Positions 11,715 through 24,632 of a stretch of 64,000 nucleotides of DNA are shown piece after piece (the stretch's first letter is position 1; each line of letters starts with the position of its first letter). The DNA is taken from assembly GCF_905475465.1 (NCBI RefSeq), contig NC_062252.1, forward strand, positions 7,440,001 through 7,504,000, in the 5' to 3' direction. The notes below the pieces were generated by a model, which was not told the DNA's origin, made no database searches, and was given only the letters and a program-made list of their open reading frames with translations. Made by a program: the position numbers and the translations under genes. This DNA is from Pieris napi. Taxonomy: Eukaryota; Arthropoda; Insecta; Lepidoptera; Pieridae.

Positions 11715-12940
11715 GCTCAACATAAATAATATGAATGATCATTTTACTTTAACCTGGCCATAACTATTTTTTTTTAATATTTTTGATTTTTAATTTTGAC
11801 CTTGACATGATTACGTCAACGACGTTATAGAGTAGATATCTATGTTGATTATTAATATATTTTATATTCAATTAACACATGAATGATTATTAGGATGTTT
11901 GTAATTAAAATAATAGCAACGAAGCGAATATAATCGATTTTATTGGCTGCAGGTACAGCGGTTATATGACGCAGTAATAATTAAATTTGTTTCGGTTTTA
12001 TTAACCGTCAGATTGATCGATGATCGAATAACTCCCGAGTCTCGATTAGCATATTTTCAAATTTAAGATTGGTTGTAAAATATATTGTAAAAATATTATA
12101 GTGTATCAAAATTGTGACTCACACAAGTTGTTAATACAAATTAACCCTGCACCACTGTTGTTTGATTGACCCTGTATTTTTGTGTTTTTGGTAGGTCAAT
12201 TACATTTTCTTATATTATATTTAGAATAGAATAATATGCTTATTCTAACTTTAATCACTTTAGATTGTCCTTTCTCCATGTTAGTTAGGTCTATCAATAT
12301 TTTTTTCAATTATTAGTAATCATGTAATGTGGTCGAACTTTCGTCGCTGCGATGTAATTTCTACAAGAAGCAAGGTGAAATGTAGCTCTTTGCAACCATT
12401 TGTGATTATATATAGTATCTATCTGTAATAGTATTGTTTTTTTCCAAGACCGCATCCGTTCTACACCCTTGATTTGAGGATTGCATACATGCAATGAATT
12501 TAAACTTCAAAGAATTTTTTTGTTTCTTAAGCTAACATATGAATAAATCATAGTCATTTATTCAAAATGTGTATTACAGCGCAATGTGTGATAGGTTATC
12601 GAAGGCTGGAAGTTTCCTTCAATTATTTCGTGCGGAACAAATGTTTAGGGTTCGACGGGTTTAGGGTAGTCAGCGTAATTCACATAAAATCTTCATTAAG
12701 TTGTAGAGACGATATTGTATTATCTAATTATCTTTACATTTCTTCCTACAACATAAAATATTAACGAATCATATTAAACCTATTTCATTAAATTATAATT
12801 ACAACATTGTAATAGACAAAAATCAAACAAATAGGTCAAATACATCAGTGTTCTACTTTCAAACCCTCCACCTACATTTCATAATCTATAAGCCCTTCTT
12901 TGAATCTGTGGATTACAAAAGTAGAGTTTTATTGTCTATG
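11715..12940. other. Unassigned AT-rich spacer
   Basis: I see no gene, tRNA or recognisable mobile element in this stretch. Confidence 0.35.
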
Positions 12941-12951
12941 ATTTATCGATG

Positions 12952-13368
12952 CGCCATCAACTATAGTCGAATTTTTAATTAAACGAAGCTATCTGACAGT
13001 AGCTAATGTCACTTAGTAAAATAATGTTGCCACATTTAAAGTAATAGTGATGCGTTCAGTTCTTGTTCAATCAGATGAATGAACAATGAGTGTGAATAGT
13101 CAATCATTTCAAACAATAAAAGAATATTATTTCTATTTCAAAATTATATAAAAGTGCTCTGATATAAGTTAGGTACTAGTACTATGTAACTACAATCAGT
13201 TTTTTGACGTCTTATTACAAAGCGCGGCGCGGCGACTAGTGCCATCACGGATCATTAATTCAGGGGTTTTTACTTTGTCACAACACTATTTTTATTTCAT
13301 TAAAAACTGACAACACCGTAAACGTCAGTTGATATCGTCTAATTAAAAATTCGACTATAGATATCATT
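12952..13368. mobile_element. MITE-like element with ~35-bp inverted ends
   Basis: The left block ctatagtcgaatttttaatt (12961-12980) is the exact complement of aattaaaaattcgactatag at 13341-13360. Weaker pairing continues inward on both sides (tctgacagt and gtcagttgat). About 400 bases with no coding capacity. Confidence 0.6.
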
Positions 13369-13509
13369 GTAAAACTTTCTATTGCATTATCTGTGGATTC
13401 TTTAGATATCGGTAATTTGTGTAGGCATGTGCCTATATTAAGAAAATCATTGATAAAATAAAATTATTTTGCTTCTTTTATATATAAATGATTTCTTAAG
13501 AAATCTATG

Positions 13510-13615
13510 AAATTTTAGGTTTAAATAAGATTTCCCTTCAGTTGTGTCTTGGTCATAGTAAATGGGCTATAGTTCACCAAAGAAAATTGTTTTGTCCACG
13601 TTTTATTAATTATTT
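13510..13615 (+). repeat. Dispersed repeat, copy 1
   Basis: Shares taggtttaaata, ttcagttgtgtcttgg, and tttgtccacgtttt with 14203-14335 in the same orientation. An old direct repeat of unknown class. Confidence 0.45.
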
Positions 13616-14202
13616 TTAAATACCTAAGTTTACAAATCATTAAACGATATCTGTAATACCGCAGACGACAGCGTGAGTTATTGTATTTATAATATTGATA
13701 TTGTTTTACGAGCTCAACCTGCAAATAAAATGTATGCGATTAAAGAAGTGTCCGTGGTGTAATTTTATTTCGCTCTCGAACAAATTTAATACCGCCTCTA
13801 GGTGATTTAATGGCGACTAATGACCTCACCAGTCGCGAAACTAATCGGCCGACCGGTTGGGAATCTTGTTTGGATTCTTTTTGCTTTATCCTTTTCGTAG
13901 TAGATATTAAAAATACATTTTTAATGGCTCATATTTGTGTGTAAGTGCTGAAGTCTGAATATTTTAAGCGTTATGTAAACTTCTACGGAACGGATTTCGA
14001 TGCAAATTTTTTTAAATTATTGATTTGCCTAATTATTTGTGACATGTAGTTTCAGTATGGCTGATTTTTTGGATACGTTTAAAGACTAGCTTGGTATGCA
14101 GAATATTAGACATGGGAGCCGGCCTTAGGTTTACTGAGGCTTGTATGTAACTTCAAAACATGGCTGCATTCAGGAAGTGAAATAGAGATTGTCTTTTTTT
14201 TT

Positions 14203-14340
14203 GTTTAGGTTTAAATAGGATAGGTAACTTTAGTTGTGTCTTGGACATATAAAAATTGCCATAATTTACAAAAGTTAAGTGCCTTCGAATTGTTAAATTG
14301 AAGATTGGTTTGTCCAGTGTCCACGTTTTTTTATTGCATC
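14203..14340 (+). repeat. Dispersed repeat, copy 2
   Basis: Same ordered blocks as 13510-13615 (ggtttaaatag, agttgtgtcttggacat, gtccacgtttttt), diverged and with a small internal insertion. Confidence 0.45.
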
Positions 14341-14509
14341 CAGTAAACTAAATAATAAAAAATTCAAGAATATTTTGTGTGGAATCTGTCTTTAATCTTT
14401 AGTCCAAATTCAGAATCACCAGACAGTTGTCTAATATATTATTAGGTCAATTTTAAGCGTCTAATAAAACCTAATTTTACTAAACAGCCCCCCGTACTTT
14501 ACGTTACTT

Positions 14510-14720
14510 GTAGCTAAGAAGCTGCCCCCGCGAACTTCGTTTCGCCTTATAGAATATTTTGCTATACTACCCCAAAGAAACTGTTCGCTTACCAGAAAAA
14601 TAACCTATTTTAAAAAAAACTTTTTTTTTCTGCATAAATTTATAATATATTATTACTTGAATTGGTCCAGCAGTTTTAGTGGTTTTCGCTTAGTTACATA
14701 TTTTGTGATATTTAGATACA
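14510..14720 (+). repeat. Degenerate 'cgaacttcgt...ggtccagcagtttt' repeat
   Basis: Opens with ccgcgaacttcgtttcgcctta and ends with gaattggtccagcagttttag, the same layout as the repeat at 21574-22122. It has no coding capacity. Confidence 0.45.
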
Positions 14721-14744
14721 TATATGTGAATGTAAAGACTTCCC

Positions 14745-15165
14745 AATGGTAGCTAAGAAGGTTTTCAACTCATGTATCTTACTTACCGTGTGTCACATGT
14801 GGCTGCCAGACTTGGGCATTATCTCAGAAACATCTTCTTAAGTTGAGAACATGCCAAAGGGGAACGGATTGAAGCATGGTGGTGTAACACGAAAACATCG
14901 AAAGAGAGCGGAAGAGATAAGTTCAACGACCAAAGTAGAGGACATTATAAGAAAAATAGAGCAATTGAAATGGCGCTGGACCTGGCACGTGATAAGAGAT
15001 AGCAGGTTGAAATGGACAAAAAAAATTACAGAATGTCAACCACGCGATGGAAAAAGGAAGAGAGGAAGACAGAGTAAGAGATGGGCAGACGATATTAAGA
15101 TAATACGAGGCACAACTTGGACAAGTAGAGCTAATATCAGATACATATTGAGGACACGCTGATTA
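14745..15165 (+). pseudogene. Non-LTR retrotransposon RT C-terminus, decayed
   Basis: Homologous to the end of the intact ORF2 at 55070-55480. The DNA reads through a region like the CQTWAL segment (tggctgccagacttgggcatt), then in frame IEQLKWRWTWHVIRDSRLKW, ITECQPRDGKRKRGRQSKRW and DDIKIIRGTTWTS. The RT core is absent and the 3' end is degraded. It is the same family as the intact element but more diverged than the copy at 43.1 kb. Confidence 0.75.
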
Positions 15166-15644
15166 CCAAAAACGGGTCATAGGATGTATTAGATTAAGCG
15201 TAATTATGTAACTTCAATAAGTGTTAATATATATAATACAGGGTGTCAGCAATAAAGACTTCATCAATAATAAGGAAATGTAATCCTAAACCAAGTGACG
15301 TCAATAAAATCGAAAGTTACATAGTCACGCCTATATTATGTGCAATTATTGTGATCCATTCATAACCGAATAGTTATGAACTTTGTAATCACTGTGTCAA
15401 ATGCTCGACAGTCGATGTTATTTTGTGGGTGGAGTTGCAGATGTTGCGATTCTAGATACGCAAAGATTTTATACGTAATGTTCAAAGTATTAATAGAAAC
15501 TCAGACACATATTAAGGAGAATTACGTTGATTTATGTGTAATATGGATCGGATTAGAAAACACGATTTAAAAAGAAATATCCATAACCAAAGGCTATCCA
15601 ATTTATGGTCTCATGAGTTCCCTCCAACAGACGAAGAAATATAA

Positions 15645-15922
15645 TGAAGAGCAGAGCAGTGTTGGTTTCATCGTGCGACTATCATCTCTGAGGACGTAGG
15701 TTCGATCCCCGGACGTGTACCACTGGATTTTCTTTCTATGTGCGTATTCAACATTCGCTCGAACGGTGAAACAAAGCATCGTGAGGAAATCGGCTTCCAA
15801 AAGTTGACGGCTTGTGTCAAGCACAGGAGGCACGTAGGTAGCTATTAGATTGACATATGATCATGAAACAGATACAGAAATCTGAGGCCCAGACCTAAAT
15901 AGGATGTAGTGCCACTGATTTA
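15645..15922 (+). mobile_element. Metulj-like tRNA-derived SINE, full length
   Basis: Sense copy. The head at 15653 begins agcagtgttgg, has a weakened box A, and a clear box B GGTTCGATCCC (15699-15709). The body has the cattcgctcgaacggtgaaa, catcgtgaggaaatcggctt and atgatcatgaaacagataca blocks. It ends gtagtgccactgattta. Confidence 0.88.
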
Positions 15923-16087
15923 ATGTTTTAATTAGCACTATCAATATCTTAAGTTACTAAATTTGTAAATTCACAATATGGTATATTGTTTGATAAAATA
16001 AATATGTATGTTTTTTCCACATTCTGCTTTATTATTACTTCTTTACTAAAACCGTTGGTCAACGTAACGTAACTTTTTTTATATAGA

Positions 16088-16232
16088 ACAGCCCTGCGAT
16101 TCTGTAACTCACTTTTCGAACTCACACAGCGGTTTTTGCATCGGCGGTCGCTCTCAAATCAGTCGTGAAGCAGTCATTTTATGATTTGGCATTCTGATAA
16201 ACAATAAAATACAAGCTACCACCTTTTCACCA
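16088..16232 (+). repeat. Dispersed ~145-bp repeat, 'cagccctgcgattctgtaac' family
   Basis: Begins cagccctgcgattctgtaac and continues through ttcgaactcacacagcgg, ctctcaaatcagtcgtgaag and cattttatgatttggcatt. A nearly identical inverted copy lies at 58172-58315 and a shorter one at 18938-19017; a bare terminus is at about 50858-50885. It looks like one terminus of a foldback/MITE family, non-coding. Confidence 0.65.
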
Positions 16233-16239
16233 ACCTAGC

Positions 16240-16935
16240 GTAAAGAAAGATATCCCATATAGTACACAGGTATTAGAATAATCCAGCTGCCTATATCTCT
16301 GTGACGGAATTCTTTTAATGTCAAGCGCAGGCCTCTCTGCAGGGAACGAGTATAATTGGTTAAATCACTTACGCTGTTCGCTCGATCTTGTTCTATTTAT
16401 AATACAGCCTATTGTGTGCTATTTTCTATTATTTCGCAAGGATTTAGACTTTCGTCATTTGTTAGCTAGGTATTGGTATATGCTTAAAATAACCATATAA
16501 ATGCGTAAATAGTATTTTTAATATGTATTTATAGCTAAATAAAAACAATAAAATAGTAGATTGAATACTTGGTATAAATAGTTTTATAAAACTAGAAACA
16601 TCTAAGTCAAAATCTTTTGTTTATGAATGCACAATGCGGAATGCACAAATATTTTTGGGGAAATTATTTAATTTCCTTGCTTGAAGTTAATAAATTATCA
16701 AATTTTCTTTTCTTATTATTTCTTGGCTCTTCATTCAAATTATACTATGAAAGATTTTATAAGAACAAAAAAGATTATTTTAAACGATTAATGACTCCGT
16801 ACTTCGCCTCCGTAAAGTATTTTTTGAGTTTGTATAGAATAAACAAACATAAGAATACATAGAAATAAAGAATTACGTGCTTATCCCCATCTATGGATAC
16901 CAGCAATAGATTGAACAAATGCATTACAGCCTTTC
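16240..16935. other. Unassigned AT-rich spacer
   Basis: Short chance frames only (16318-16500 and 16617-16862); neither shows family motifs. Confidence 0.35.
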
Positions 16936-16941
16936 CCTATT

Positions 16942-18404
16942 ATAGACCAGTGCCGATAATTTTTGAAACCAAATAAAATTACAGTAGGATGAAACCCATT
17001 AGAAAAGGAGGGGAATATGATCAAAATGAAAGGAAAAATAAATTACGGTCGATCTGAGGTCGGGAAGGGGAGGGGGGGAAGTTTTAGGGGTAAAAAACGG
17101 TTTATCTCGATTTCCGGCAAAACTAAAAGTCCTATCGAAGAAAGTTAAATGGCAAAGTTTGAGGTAATAAAAAGATCTAGAACTTTTGTATTCACACATT
17201 TTTCACACAACCTCAAAATTTATGTGAAAAATTCAAAAAACTAAGTTTTTGGTTTTTTATTTTTATCTTTAACAAAAATATTTTTTTTTTAACGAAATTT
17301 GGTGAAAACTTACCTTTCTATGTCCCAAATACACTGTAATTTATTTGATTAAAAATATTTATTTGTTCACCTTATTTTGAATTAATATCGAAAAAACATC
17401 CTAATTTTCAATCGAAAATTCTGACGTCAAAATTTCAGCTTTTTTCAAAAAGTTGGTGTGCTTTCAGTTCGTTGAAATCTCTAATTTCCTATGGTAAAAA
17501 ATATATATATATTGCCATAGTAAATCTTCTCAGAAAACGCAAAAAATCGTATGCAGTAACGCCCAGACCTGTCATCCCCTTCCTTACTTCTCTATGAAAT
17601 ACGAAAATTTTAGCCCATCTAAAGGTTAAATTTTTTTTTTTAGGTCACTCAGGTATATATAAGTTATCTTAAAATAGTAATAAATAGGCATCTGATTATA
17701 ATTTAAAGAAGATTCATAGAGAAGTAAGGAAGGGGATGACAGGTCTGGGCGTTACTGCATACGATTTTTTGCGTTTTATGAGAATATTTACTATGGTAAT
17801 ATATATATATTTTTTTACCATAGGAAAGTAGAGATTTCAACGAACTGAAAACACACCAACTTCTTGAAAAAAGCTGAAATTTTGACGTCAGAATTTTCGA
17901 TTGAAAATTAGGATGTTTTTTCGATATTAATTCAAAATAAGGTGAACAAATAAATATTTTTAATCAAATAAATTACAGTGTATTTGGGAGATAGAAAGGT
18001 AAGTTTTCACCAAATTTCGTTAGATAAAAAATATTTTTGTTAAAGATAAAAATAAAAAACGAAAAACTTGGTTTTTTTAATTTCTCACATAAATTTTGAG
18101 GTTATGTGAAAAATGTGTGAATACAAAAGTTTTAGATCTTTTTATTACCTCCAACTTTGCCATTTAACTTTCTTCGATAGGACTTTTAGTTTTGCCGGAA
18201 ATCGAGATAAACCGTTTTTTACCCTTAAAACTCCCCCCCTACCCCTTCCCGACCTCAGATCGACCGTAATTTATTTTTCCTTTCATTTTGATCATATTCC
18301 CCTCCTTTTCTAATGGGTTTCATCCTACTGTGATTTTTTTCACTTTTTATTTATTTTAAAGGCTATCTGCACTGGTCTATTAGGAATTAAGAATAAAATT
18401 AACT
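16942..18404. mobile_element. Large foldback element, ~1.46 kb inverted repeat
   Basis: The left arm (about 16945-17605) and right arm (about 17708-18401) are complementary over most of their length with a few per cent mismatch; the central spacer is about 100 bases (17606-17707). The outer ends are TAGACCAGTGC and GCACTGGTCTA, flanked by TTA on both sides, consistent with a 3-bp TTA target duplication of the PIF/Harbinger kind, although a TA duplication is also possible. Each arm contains a 66-codon frame with the same sequence (MCEYKS start), which is best read as a consequence of the symmetry. There is no transposase. A transcript across it would form a very long hairpin. Confidence 0.75.
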
Positions 18405-18935
18405 CGTCTGTAATAATAAAAACCCTTCACTAATAACATTTAGAAGCACTCAGCCTACGCGAATCTTTACACCGTTCTAGGCCCATTTATCGCTCGTCGA
18501 CGGTCATTAATGATTCTAAATGAGCCTCTAAGACGCCGAGAAAGCCTGCGATTGTTTTATCGTTGCAATTAAACCCGATCTATAGATCTTGAATTGAAAT
18601 TGATCGACTGAAAGATTTTAATGAAGTTTTGTGTTAATGTGTTTTTAATTGAAAATTGAATAAGTGTGATTCAACTCACTCTACCGGAGTATATAAACCG
18701 TCTCCAAAGACGAAGAACCCTGGAGCTCAGCAGCATTGAGTTTATATTATTATGGTATTATATATAGATATATATATATAATTTATATGTATTCCTAATG
18801 AGGAATATCTCCACCCGCAAATAATCCTACAACACATCTGCTCATAGTCAGAAGACTGATTGCACGATGCGCTCTTGTAAAAAAAAAGAATAAGTGTGGC
18901 AAGAGAACATCGTTTGTGTCCTTAGCACTTGCCAG
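18405..18935. other. Unassigned spacer
   Basis: No gene recognised. Contains a short (TA)n tract at about 18757-18785. Confidence 0.3.
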
Positions 18936-18937
18936 CC

Positions 18938-19018
18938 TTGCGATTCTGTAACTCACTTGTCGAACTCACACAGCGGTCGCGCTCAAATCAGTCGTGAAGC
19001 AGTCATTTTATGATTGTA
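18938..19018 (+). repeat. Dispersed repeat, shortened 'gcgattctgtaac' copy
   Basis: Same family as 16088-16232, with a deletion between cacacagcggtcg and cgctcaaatcag; it ends at cattttatgatt. Confidence 0.6.
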
Positions 19019-19019
19019 C

Positions 19020-21570
19020 GAAAATTAATAGTGAAATTATTTAGGAAAACTCTTTATTACAATAGCCTACATCTACGAACAAACAAAAATAACTATAACA
19101 ACTGGTACGCCCTCAAAAGACGAACACAGTTTTCGTATTAAGTACTTAATAACTATTGTTAACTATACTATATGTGTGATCTAAAAACCGAGAGATATAA
19201 ATGATAGTTATTGCAAAATTTTGGTAAATATAGATCTGCTAAACTGAGTAAAAGAGGTGGAAGGGATTAATTTTATAACGAACTCAGAGTGCGCCGATCT
19301 TATAACATTGTTACGTGGAAAGGAAAACAATCCGGCAGTGCTCCAGTGCCTAGGCCTCAGGGCCTGATGGTTACTTTTGGAAGTAACATCAACCGCCGTT
19401 ACTATTCGTAACCTCAGTGAAAACTAACTTCTCTTCACACATGTCACAATGTATGGAATTAATTAATGAACTACATAGATTCATTGCGTTTTTATTCTCC
19501 GTTGAGTCGTATTACTGTTTGTTGTGTTTTATTCCATGTGTATATACTGTTTTGTATGAGATATAAATGTATAGTTGTGCCATTGGAGTAATCTGTAATG
19601 GTAACTTATATATAGCAGTATGAGAACCCAGTACGGTTCAGCAGATTAGATATCCATTATTTGTTAATTCTAAGCAATACTTTGCCTTTAAAATGTTTTA
19701 TTTCCTAAAGTGCATGTAAACTTCACATTAATATGCATAACCTATTGGGTTATGACAAGCGCTAAATGGGAAACGGATGATTTCTTTCATTCCATATAGA
19801 GAATGTGATTTAAAGAGACGATGTACTAACGTGGAAATTACTTGTCAATATTTATGTTATTTATATGGGTTCTTATAATAAACAGTCCGTTTAAGCGTAC
19901 GTCATAAGTCTTAAAATCATTACAAAGAATTGGTATGAAGATATGAAGATATAAAGTCCCATATCCTAAGAAACAACAGACACACCTGCCGTACTTCTTG
20001 TTTTCATAGGCAAGAGTAGACGAGACGCCACCTCTTCAAACTCGATTACACCCAGAATCGAATCCTTGACCTGACTGTACCTGTGACCAGGCCATTCGAA
20101 GATAGGTAATACAGATTATAAGTAGATGAACACACAAACTAGCTGCTGTGGTCTCTGGCAGAATGACCAGCGCTGTGGAACATTCTGCTCCTCAGCATAA
20201 TGCTGAGCCAGGGCCAATTACAACCACAGCACACATGCATTACACACTTGAAACGAACCGAATGGGAAATGGGAATTTTTATTTTATTATTATTGATATC
20301 TCTCATTTAATTTTTTCTTTGTTTATTTTATTTTGTGTGTTTATATGTGTGTGTTTTTGTTAGTATAAATGTTATGTCTATCTCTAATCATAATTATACT
20401 TTAAAGTAGGATCAAGTCTTCATTGAATTATTGCTAAAATTGGTTTAAAGATTTTTTACTACAACTAATAATTGCTCAATTTTATTACCCTCTTTCAAGT
20501 TCAGTTGTGGTTCAATGTAATTAGTAATTTAGGTGTTGTATATTTTACTGTCACCTAGTTATAATATAATAATAAATAATCATTAGCATTCGGAGTTGTA
20601 TGTCATGTGTGTTAATGCTGTCATACGGCTAAAACAGAACTGTCAGGTAGATTAAAACTTTCCAGCCATCGAAAAATAGCAAATTTTATTGATTTGCTAA
20701 AAATAAATTCCTTTTTACCATTGCTAAAAATAATCATAAACCGGAAGCCGGTCAAACCGATAAGGAACTCGTTATTTGTGTGAAAATAGATTTTTATTAG
20801 CGATCATATTAGATTGAGCGACATTTTTTTTATTTACGCCGTTAAAAAAATTGCTTAAAAGACAATTTAAGATTGTCTACATGAAAAAAACGATGAAACA
20901 GGAACAAGTGAAAGAAATAAATGAAACGTAATAAAGTAAATAACATTTAAATAATATGATATTTTGGCGTATGTTTATGTGTTGTACCGTATAACATTTT
21001 AAAGTATTCTTAACACAAGTAGGTGTGGAACAATTAGTGTATCTCTGTTGAACTGGGATTTTTTGATATTAGCGAACTGATAATAATCTATGCGTTACTA
21101 AGCTAATGTTCAGACTTCAGACTCAGACTTCTTACAATCGACTTATAATTTTTACTTTGTTATTTATGAAAAATTGTTTTCTGCATTAGTTAAATACCAG
21201 TAAAGAAGACTTAAAACTGGCGGATTGAGGTTTGTAAAGTATTGATTTTCTGTTAATAGTGTAAACTCTTTAGAACGAATTTCAAGGGACCGAGTATTTT
21301 TTTCGTTATAGACAGTGTTCTTTATATGTAATTAATGCATGGGTTTTGTGTACAAACAAATGTAACAAATTTTTAGAGTTTTTCGTTATAACGTACGACG
21401 TACTAGGATAATATGTATATATATAATTATAAGTTTTTCAGTTATGAAGTACGATGTCTCTTAAGGAAAGAATCTTTATGTACTTATTGAAGCATTTTAA
21501 GTATCTTCATAATCGTGGTTGTTTGATAGAGTTTTAAAAAGGTTTAAATGATTATTTTTTTATACAGAAC
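19020..21570. other. Unassigned AT-rich region
   Basis: No host exon recognised. At about 20139-20235 a compact repeat-like stretch with self-complementary ends (gctgtggtctctggc against gccagggcc...accacagc) is followed by AT-rich DNA; it may be the end of a mobile element. Confidence 0.35.
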
Positions 21571-21571
21571 T

Positions 21572-22122
21572 AGCTGACCTGGCTAACTTCGTTCCGCCCT
21601 ACAACCTTATAATATCGTTGTTACTTTAATTTAACTTATTTTAGGATTTCATTAATGTTAAGTATTACATTAATACAACTTTTTTGCAAATACAGAAATG
21701 TTTTATTGCTTGCCATTGCGAAAGAAGAATGGCAGTTTTACACATTAGGCATCTTCTCTCTAGCGTCAATATGGCGATACTGCATGTTAAGCACTTTCTG
21801 ATATCCAACATCTTTTGATCAGGATCAAAGCATGGTTATGCATCTCCTCATTCACCTCAAGATCGGAATTTCTTGAACTGACACGAATTCGACGTAAAAT
21901 GATGCGTAGTTTTGTCAACAGATGGCACCATATGGTTTTTGCATTCGTAAAATGAATTAATTTATTTATTGTTATTCGATAACTTATCCGATATTTTATT
22001 GCTTATTCTGCTATTCGGGACGGAAACAAATCCAACAAATCAAAAACCATGGCAATCGGTCCAGCCGTTTTCGAGTTATAAGTGTTGTAACAAACACGAC
22101 TTTCTTTTATATATATAGATTT
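21572..22122 (+). repeat. Dispersed repeat, 'actagctgacctggc ... cagccgttttcgag'
   Basis: Starts actagctgacctggctaacttc and ends ggcaatcggtccagccgttt, then tttatatatatagat. The overall plan matches the elements at 5690 and 6655: a conserved tagctgacc start, an atcggtc-agccgttt block close to the end and a TATATA(G)AT terminus. Non-coding; class unknown. Confidence 0.55.
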
Positions 22123-22124
22123 GA

Positions 22125-23532
22125 CTGACGTTTGGACTAATGTTAAGTCAGATACGGCCTATTGAGCACGCCTGTCCAGGAGATGACTATTTAGCCGCTG
22201 CTTAAATTAACCGAACTCTTCAAGAAAGTTAGTTTGGTAAGAGCATAAGTGCGTGCGCCGATATAAATACGCTTTATCTACAAGTCATAGTTATATATAG
22301 AAGTCAAATATTGAGCTCAAAACTATAATAGCAATACACCTGTCCGTGCCAACACACCATTAATTCAAATCCACAAAAATTAATCCGACGTAATTAGTAT
22401 GGCAGAAACAGTAGGTATACAATATCAATCGTTGCTTGTAGTTTTTATACAGAGCGCTGTTAAACATCACAGTCGCGTGTGTAAGCGCCTTATGTGCTGT
22501 TCGCACGCGATGGTACAGACGCGGCGAAAAATGCTGTAACAAAAAATATTTTGCCGGCTTTTCAAGCAGTAATATTTGAACGTTTGAAAGGTGTATGTAG
22601 ATTTTTTCAAAAAAATTTTTTCTATTACTGTTATTATTCATCTAATTCGTCACATTTCGTGTTATTTTGAGTCATGGTTACAATATACTGATGCATACAA
22701 TAACTTCATAATCTGTTTGTAGAAACATCAAAAATATTGTATAAGTTACGTTATTATAGTTAAAAATACAAGCTACTCTTACCTTCCAGGCCCATTTTGA
22801 TTACCATTTGAAAGAAAAGAGCTAAAGTAATAATTACCAACCTACCAGTAAATACCAATTTGTGCGTGTCTACGAAAGCGTCCCATTCAAGGATTCAAAA
22901 CACTTTTGACGCCGACTGTATTTTCAACCCTTTTATTTTTAAAAGCAGCGCCTCCGCCAGGAATGATCGAATGTCTCGTATCCGTGTTCTACATTTAAAC
23001 TTATCCCTTTTCAATGTTTGTAATTTGTTAACTATTTAAAATTTTATACGTCAAATACTCTTTATTTATGGTTTTCAAAGGATTTTAATTTTGTTGAAGT
23101 TTTAATTTGTAGAAATATTACTTATATTAGAAATACGACTAATAATTTCTTGTAAGAATTCAATTTTGACAACTCTTGCAGCAAAGGCCATAAGTTTAAA
23201 AAAAACACTTTAGAAGTCCATTAAGAAATATAACAACTTAGAATTTGCTATGAAGCTCTGTGGCTCATTGGTGGCATCTCAAAACTCATTCGTTGATTAC
23301 GTTAGATAGTCCTTGGACATGTTATTTGAAAAAAATAATTTGTGATTTCGTGAAGCACCTTTGATTACTTTGAAACTTTGACTTAAGATTTGTGGCACAT
23401 TTTCAAACCTCCTTCGTTGTTTAAAATTGATAAAATCACTTATGGCGTAGAATAATGTATACCTACGTGTATATGTGACCAGGTTAAAAATAAAAAAAAT
23501 ATTGGTTGTTTGTTAAGTAGGTTTACGATCGA
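22125..23532. other. Unassigned AT-rich spacer
   Basis: No gene or clear repeat recognised. A 93-codon minus-strand frame (22360-22641) shows no motifs. Confidence 0.3.
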
Positions 23533-23533
23533 G

Positions 23534-23878
23534 ATGTTTACGTGATAACGTCTTATTGGTGATATAAGTTTTTGGGAAGTAAGGAATTAATGAAGATAAC
23601 AATTTTTTCAAATTTTAAATTACATCTATCGTTTTATTCACACTTTTGATGTAACTACACTTTCGGGTGTAAAATTACAAGTTTACTTATTCGACTATGA
23701 TATACATTTTTCTTCATACATTCACGGAATGACTGGCAGCGCTCGAGATGAGACGGGAGATCGGTCCGTCTCTCTCTCGTTATACCTGCGATCGCGCTCG
23801 CGTGAGGTTTTGGTGTGACACAAGTTTCTGAACATGTCACCCGACTAAAACGATTTTAAAGACGTTATCACGTCAAAA
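23534..23878. mobile_element. MITE with ACGTGATAACGTCTT inverted ends
   Basis: The left block acgtgataacgtctta (23541-23556) is mirrored by aaagacgttatcacgt at 23858-23873. The interior of about 300 bases is GC-richer (23740-23815). It abuts a SINE directly on the right. Confidence 0.6.
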
Positions 23879-24108
23879 ATACCTTTTTAGGTCTCAGATT
23901 TCTGTATCTGTTTCATGATCATTTGTCAATCTAATAGGCTAGCCTAGGTGAACAGCCTCTTTGCCTGACACACGCCGTCGACTTTTTGGGTCTAAGTCGG
24001 TTTCCTGACGATGTTTTCCTTTACCATTCAAGCGAAGTGGAGATCGAATCTACGACGTCAGGGATGAGAATCGCACGCTGAAGCCACTAGGCCACCACTA
24101 GGGATCCC
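23879..24108 (-). mobile_element. Metulj-like tRNA-derived SINE
   Basis: Antisense copy with acctttttaggtctcagattt, gcctgacacacgccgtcgac, a shortened central part, box B complement (gatcgaatctac) and the cgcacgctgaagccactaggcc head. Confidence 0.85.
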
Positions 24109-24562
24109 ACAATTTAGCAGCTAGACTAGTCTTTGACTCGAAGTTTGTTGTTGGTCTCTTAAAAAATCTTTATTATGATATTGAAATTCTGAATGTATTA
24201 GTACTGTGCATATACTTGGTAGTTCAATTGTTAATTTGTAGGTTATGCTCAGTAGACATGTTTTTATTATTAAAAGGAAAACGGCTTGATATCGAAAACA
24301 CAATGTAGAGAATGTCTTAAAGCTTACGCCGCCAAGTCACGAATAATGAATTAAGTTATTACGCCTTTTTAATTTATCGCCGCTATTTCAACCCTCCATA
24401 ATTTGAATATAAATTGTAGGAAAATTGTATTACGCCACAAAGTTTTGTACAATAAAGAATAGAGTGGTGTCAGTGGCTACGTTATGCAACAAAAGGATCT
24501 GTGTAACTTATACCAGCCGACCCGGCATCGTTTTTTATCTAGACTATTACAGTACTAATAAA

Positions 24563-24630
24563 AGCATCAGTGCCGTTACAACTCCGTCTGGGCCTTGATT
24601 TCTGTATCTGTTTTGTAATATTTAATATAA
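24563..24630 (-). mobile_element. Metulj-like SINE, 3' fragment
   Basis: The agtgccgttacaactccgtc and tgggccttgatttctgtatc blocks match the SINE 3' end in antisense. The rest of the SINE is replaced by other sequence. A head fragment in the same orientation lies at 25095-25207. Confidence 0.55.
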
Positions 24631-24632
24631 TA

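Noticed and set aside
20148..20363. Secreted or membrane peptide with a hydrophobic C-terminus
   Set aside because: The hydrophobic stretch comes from a T-rich tract; the frame begins inside a repeat-like segment.
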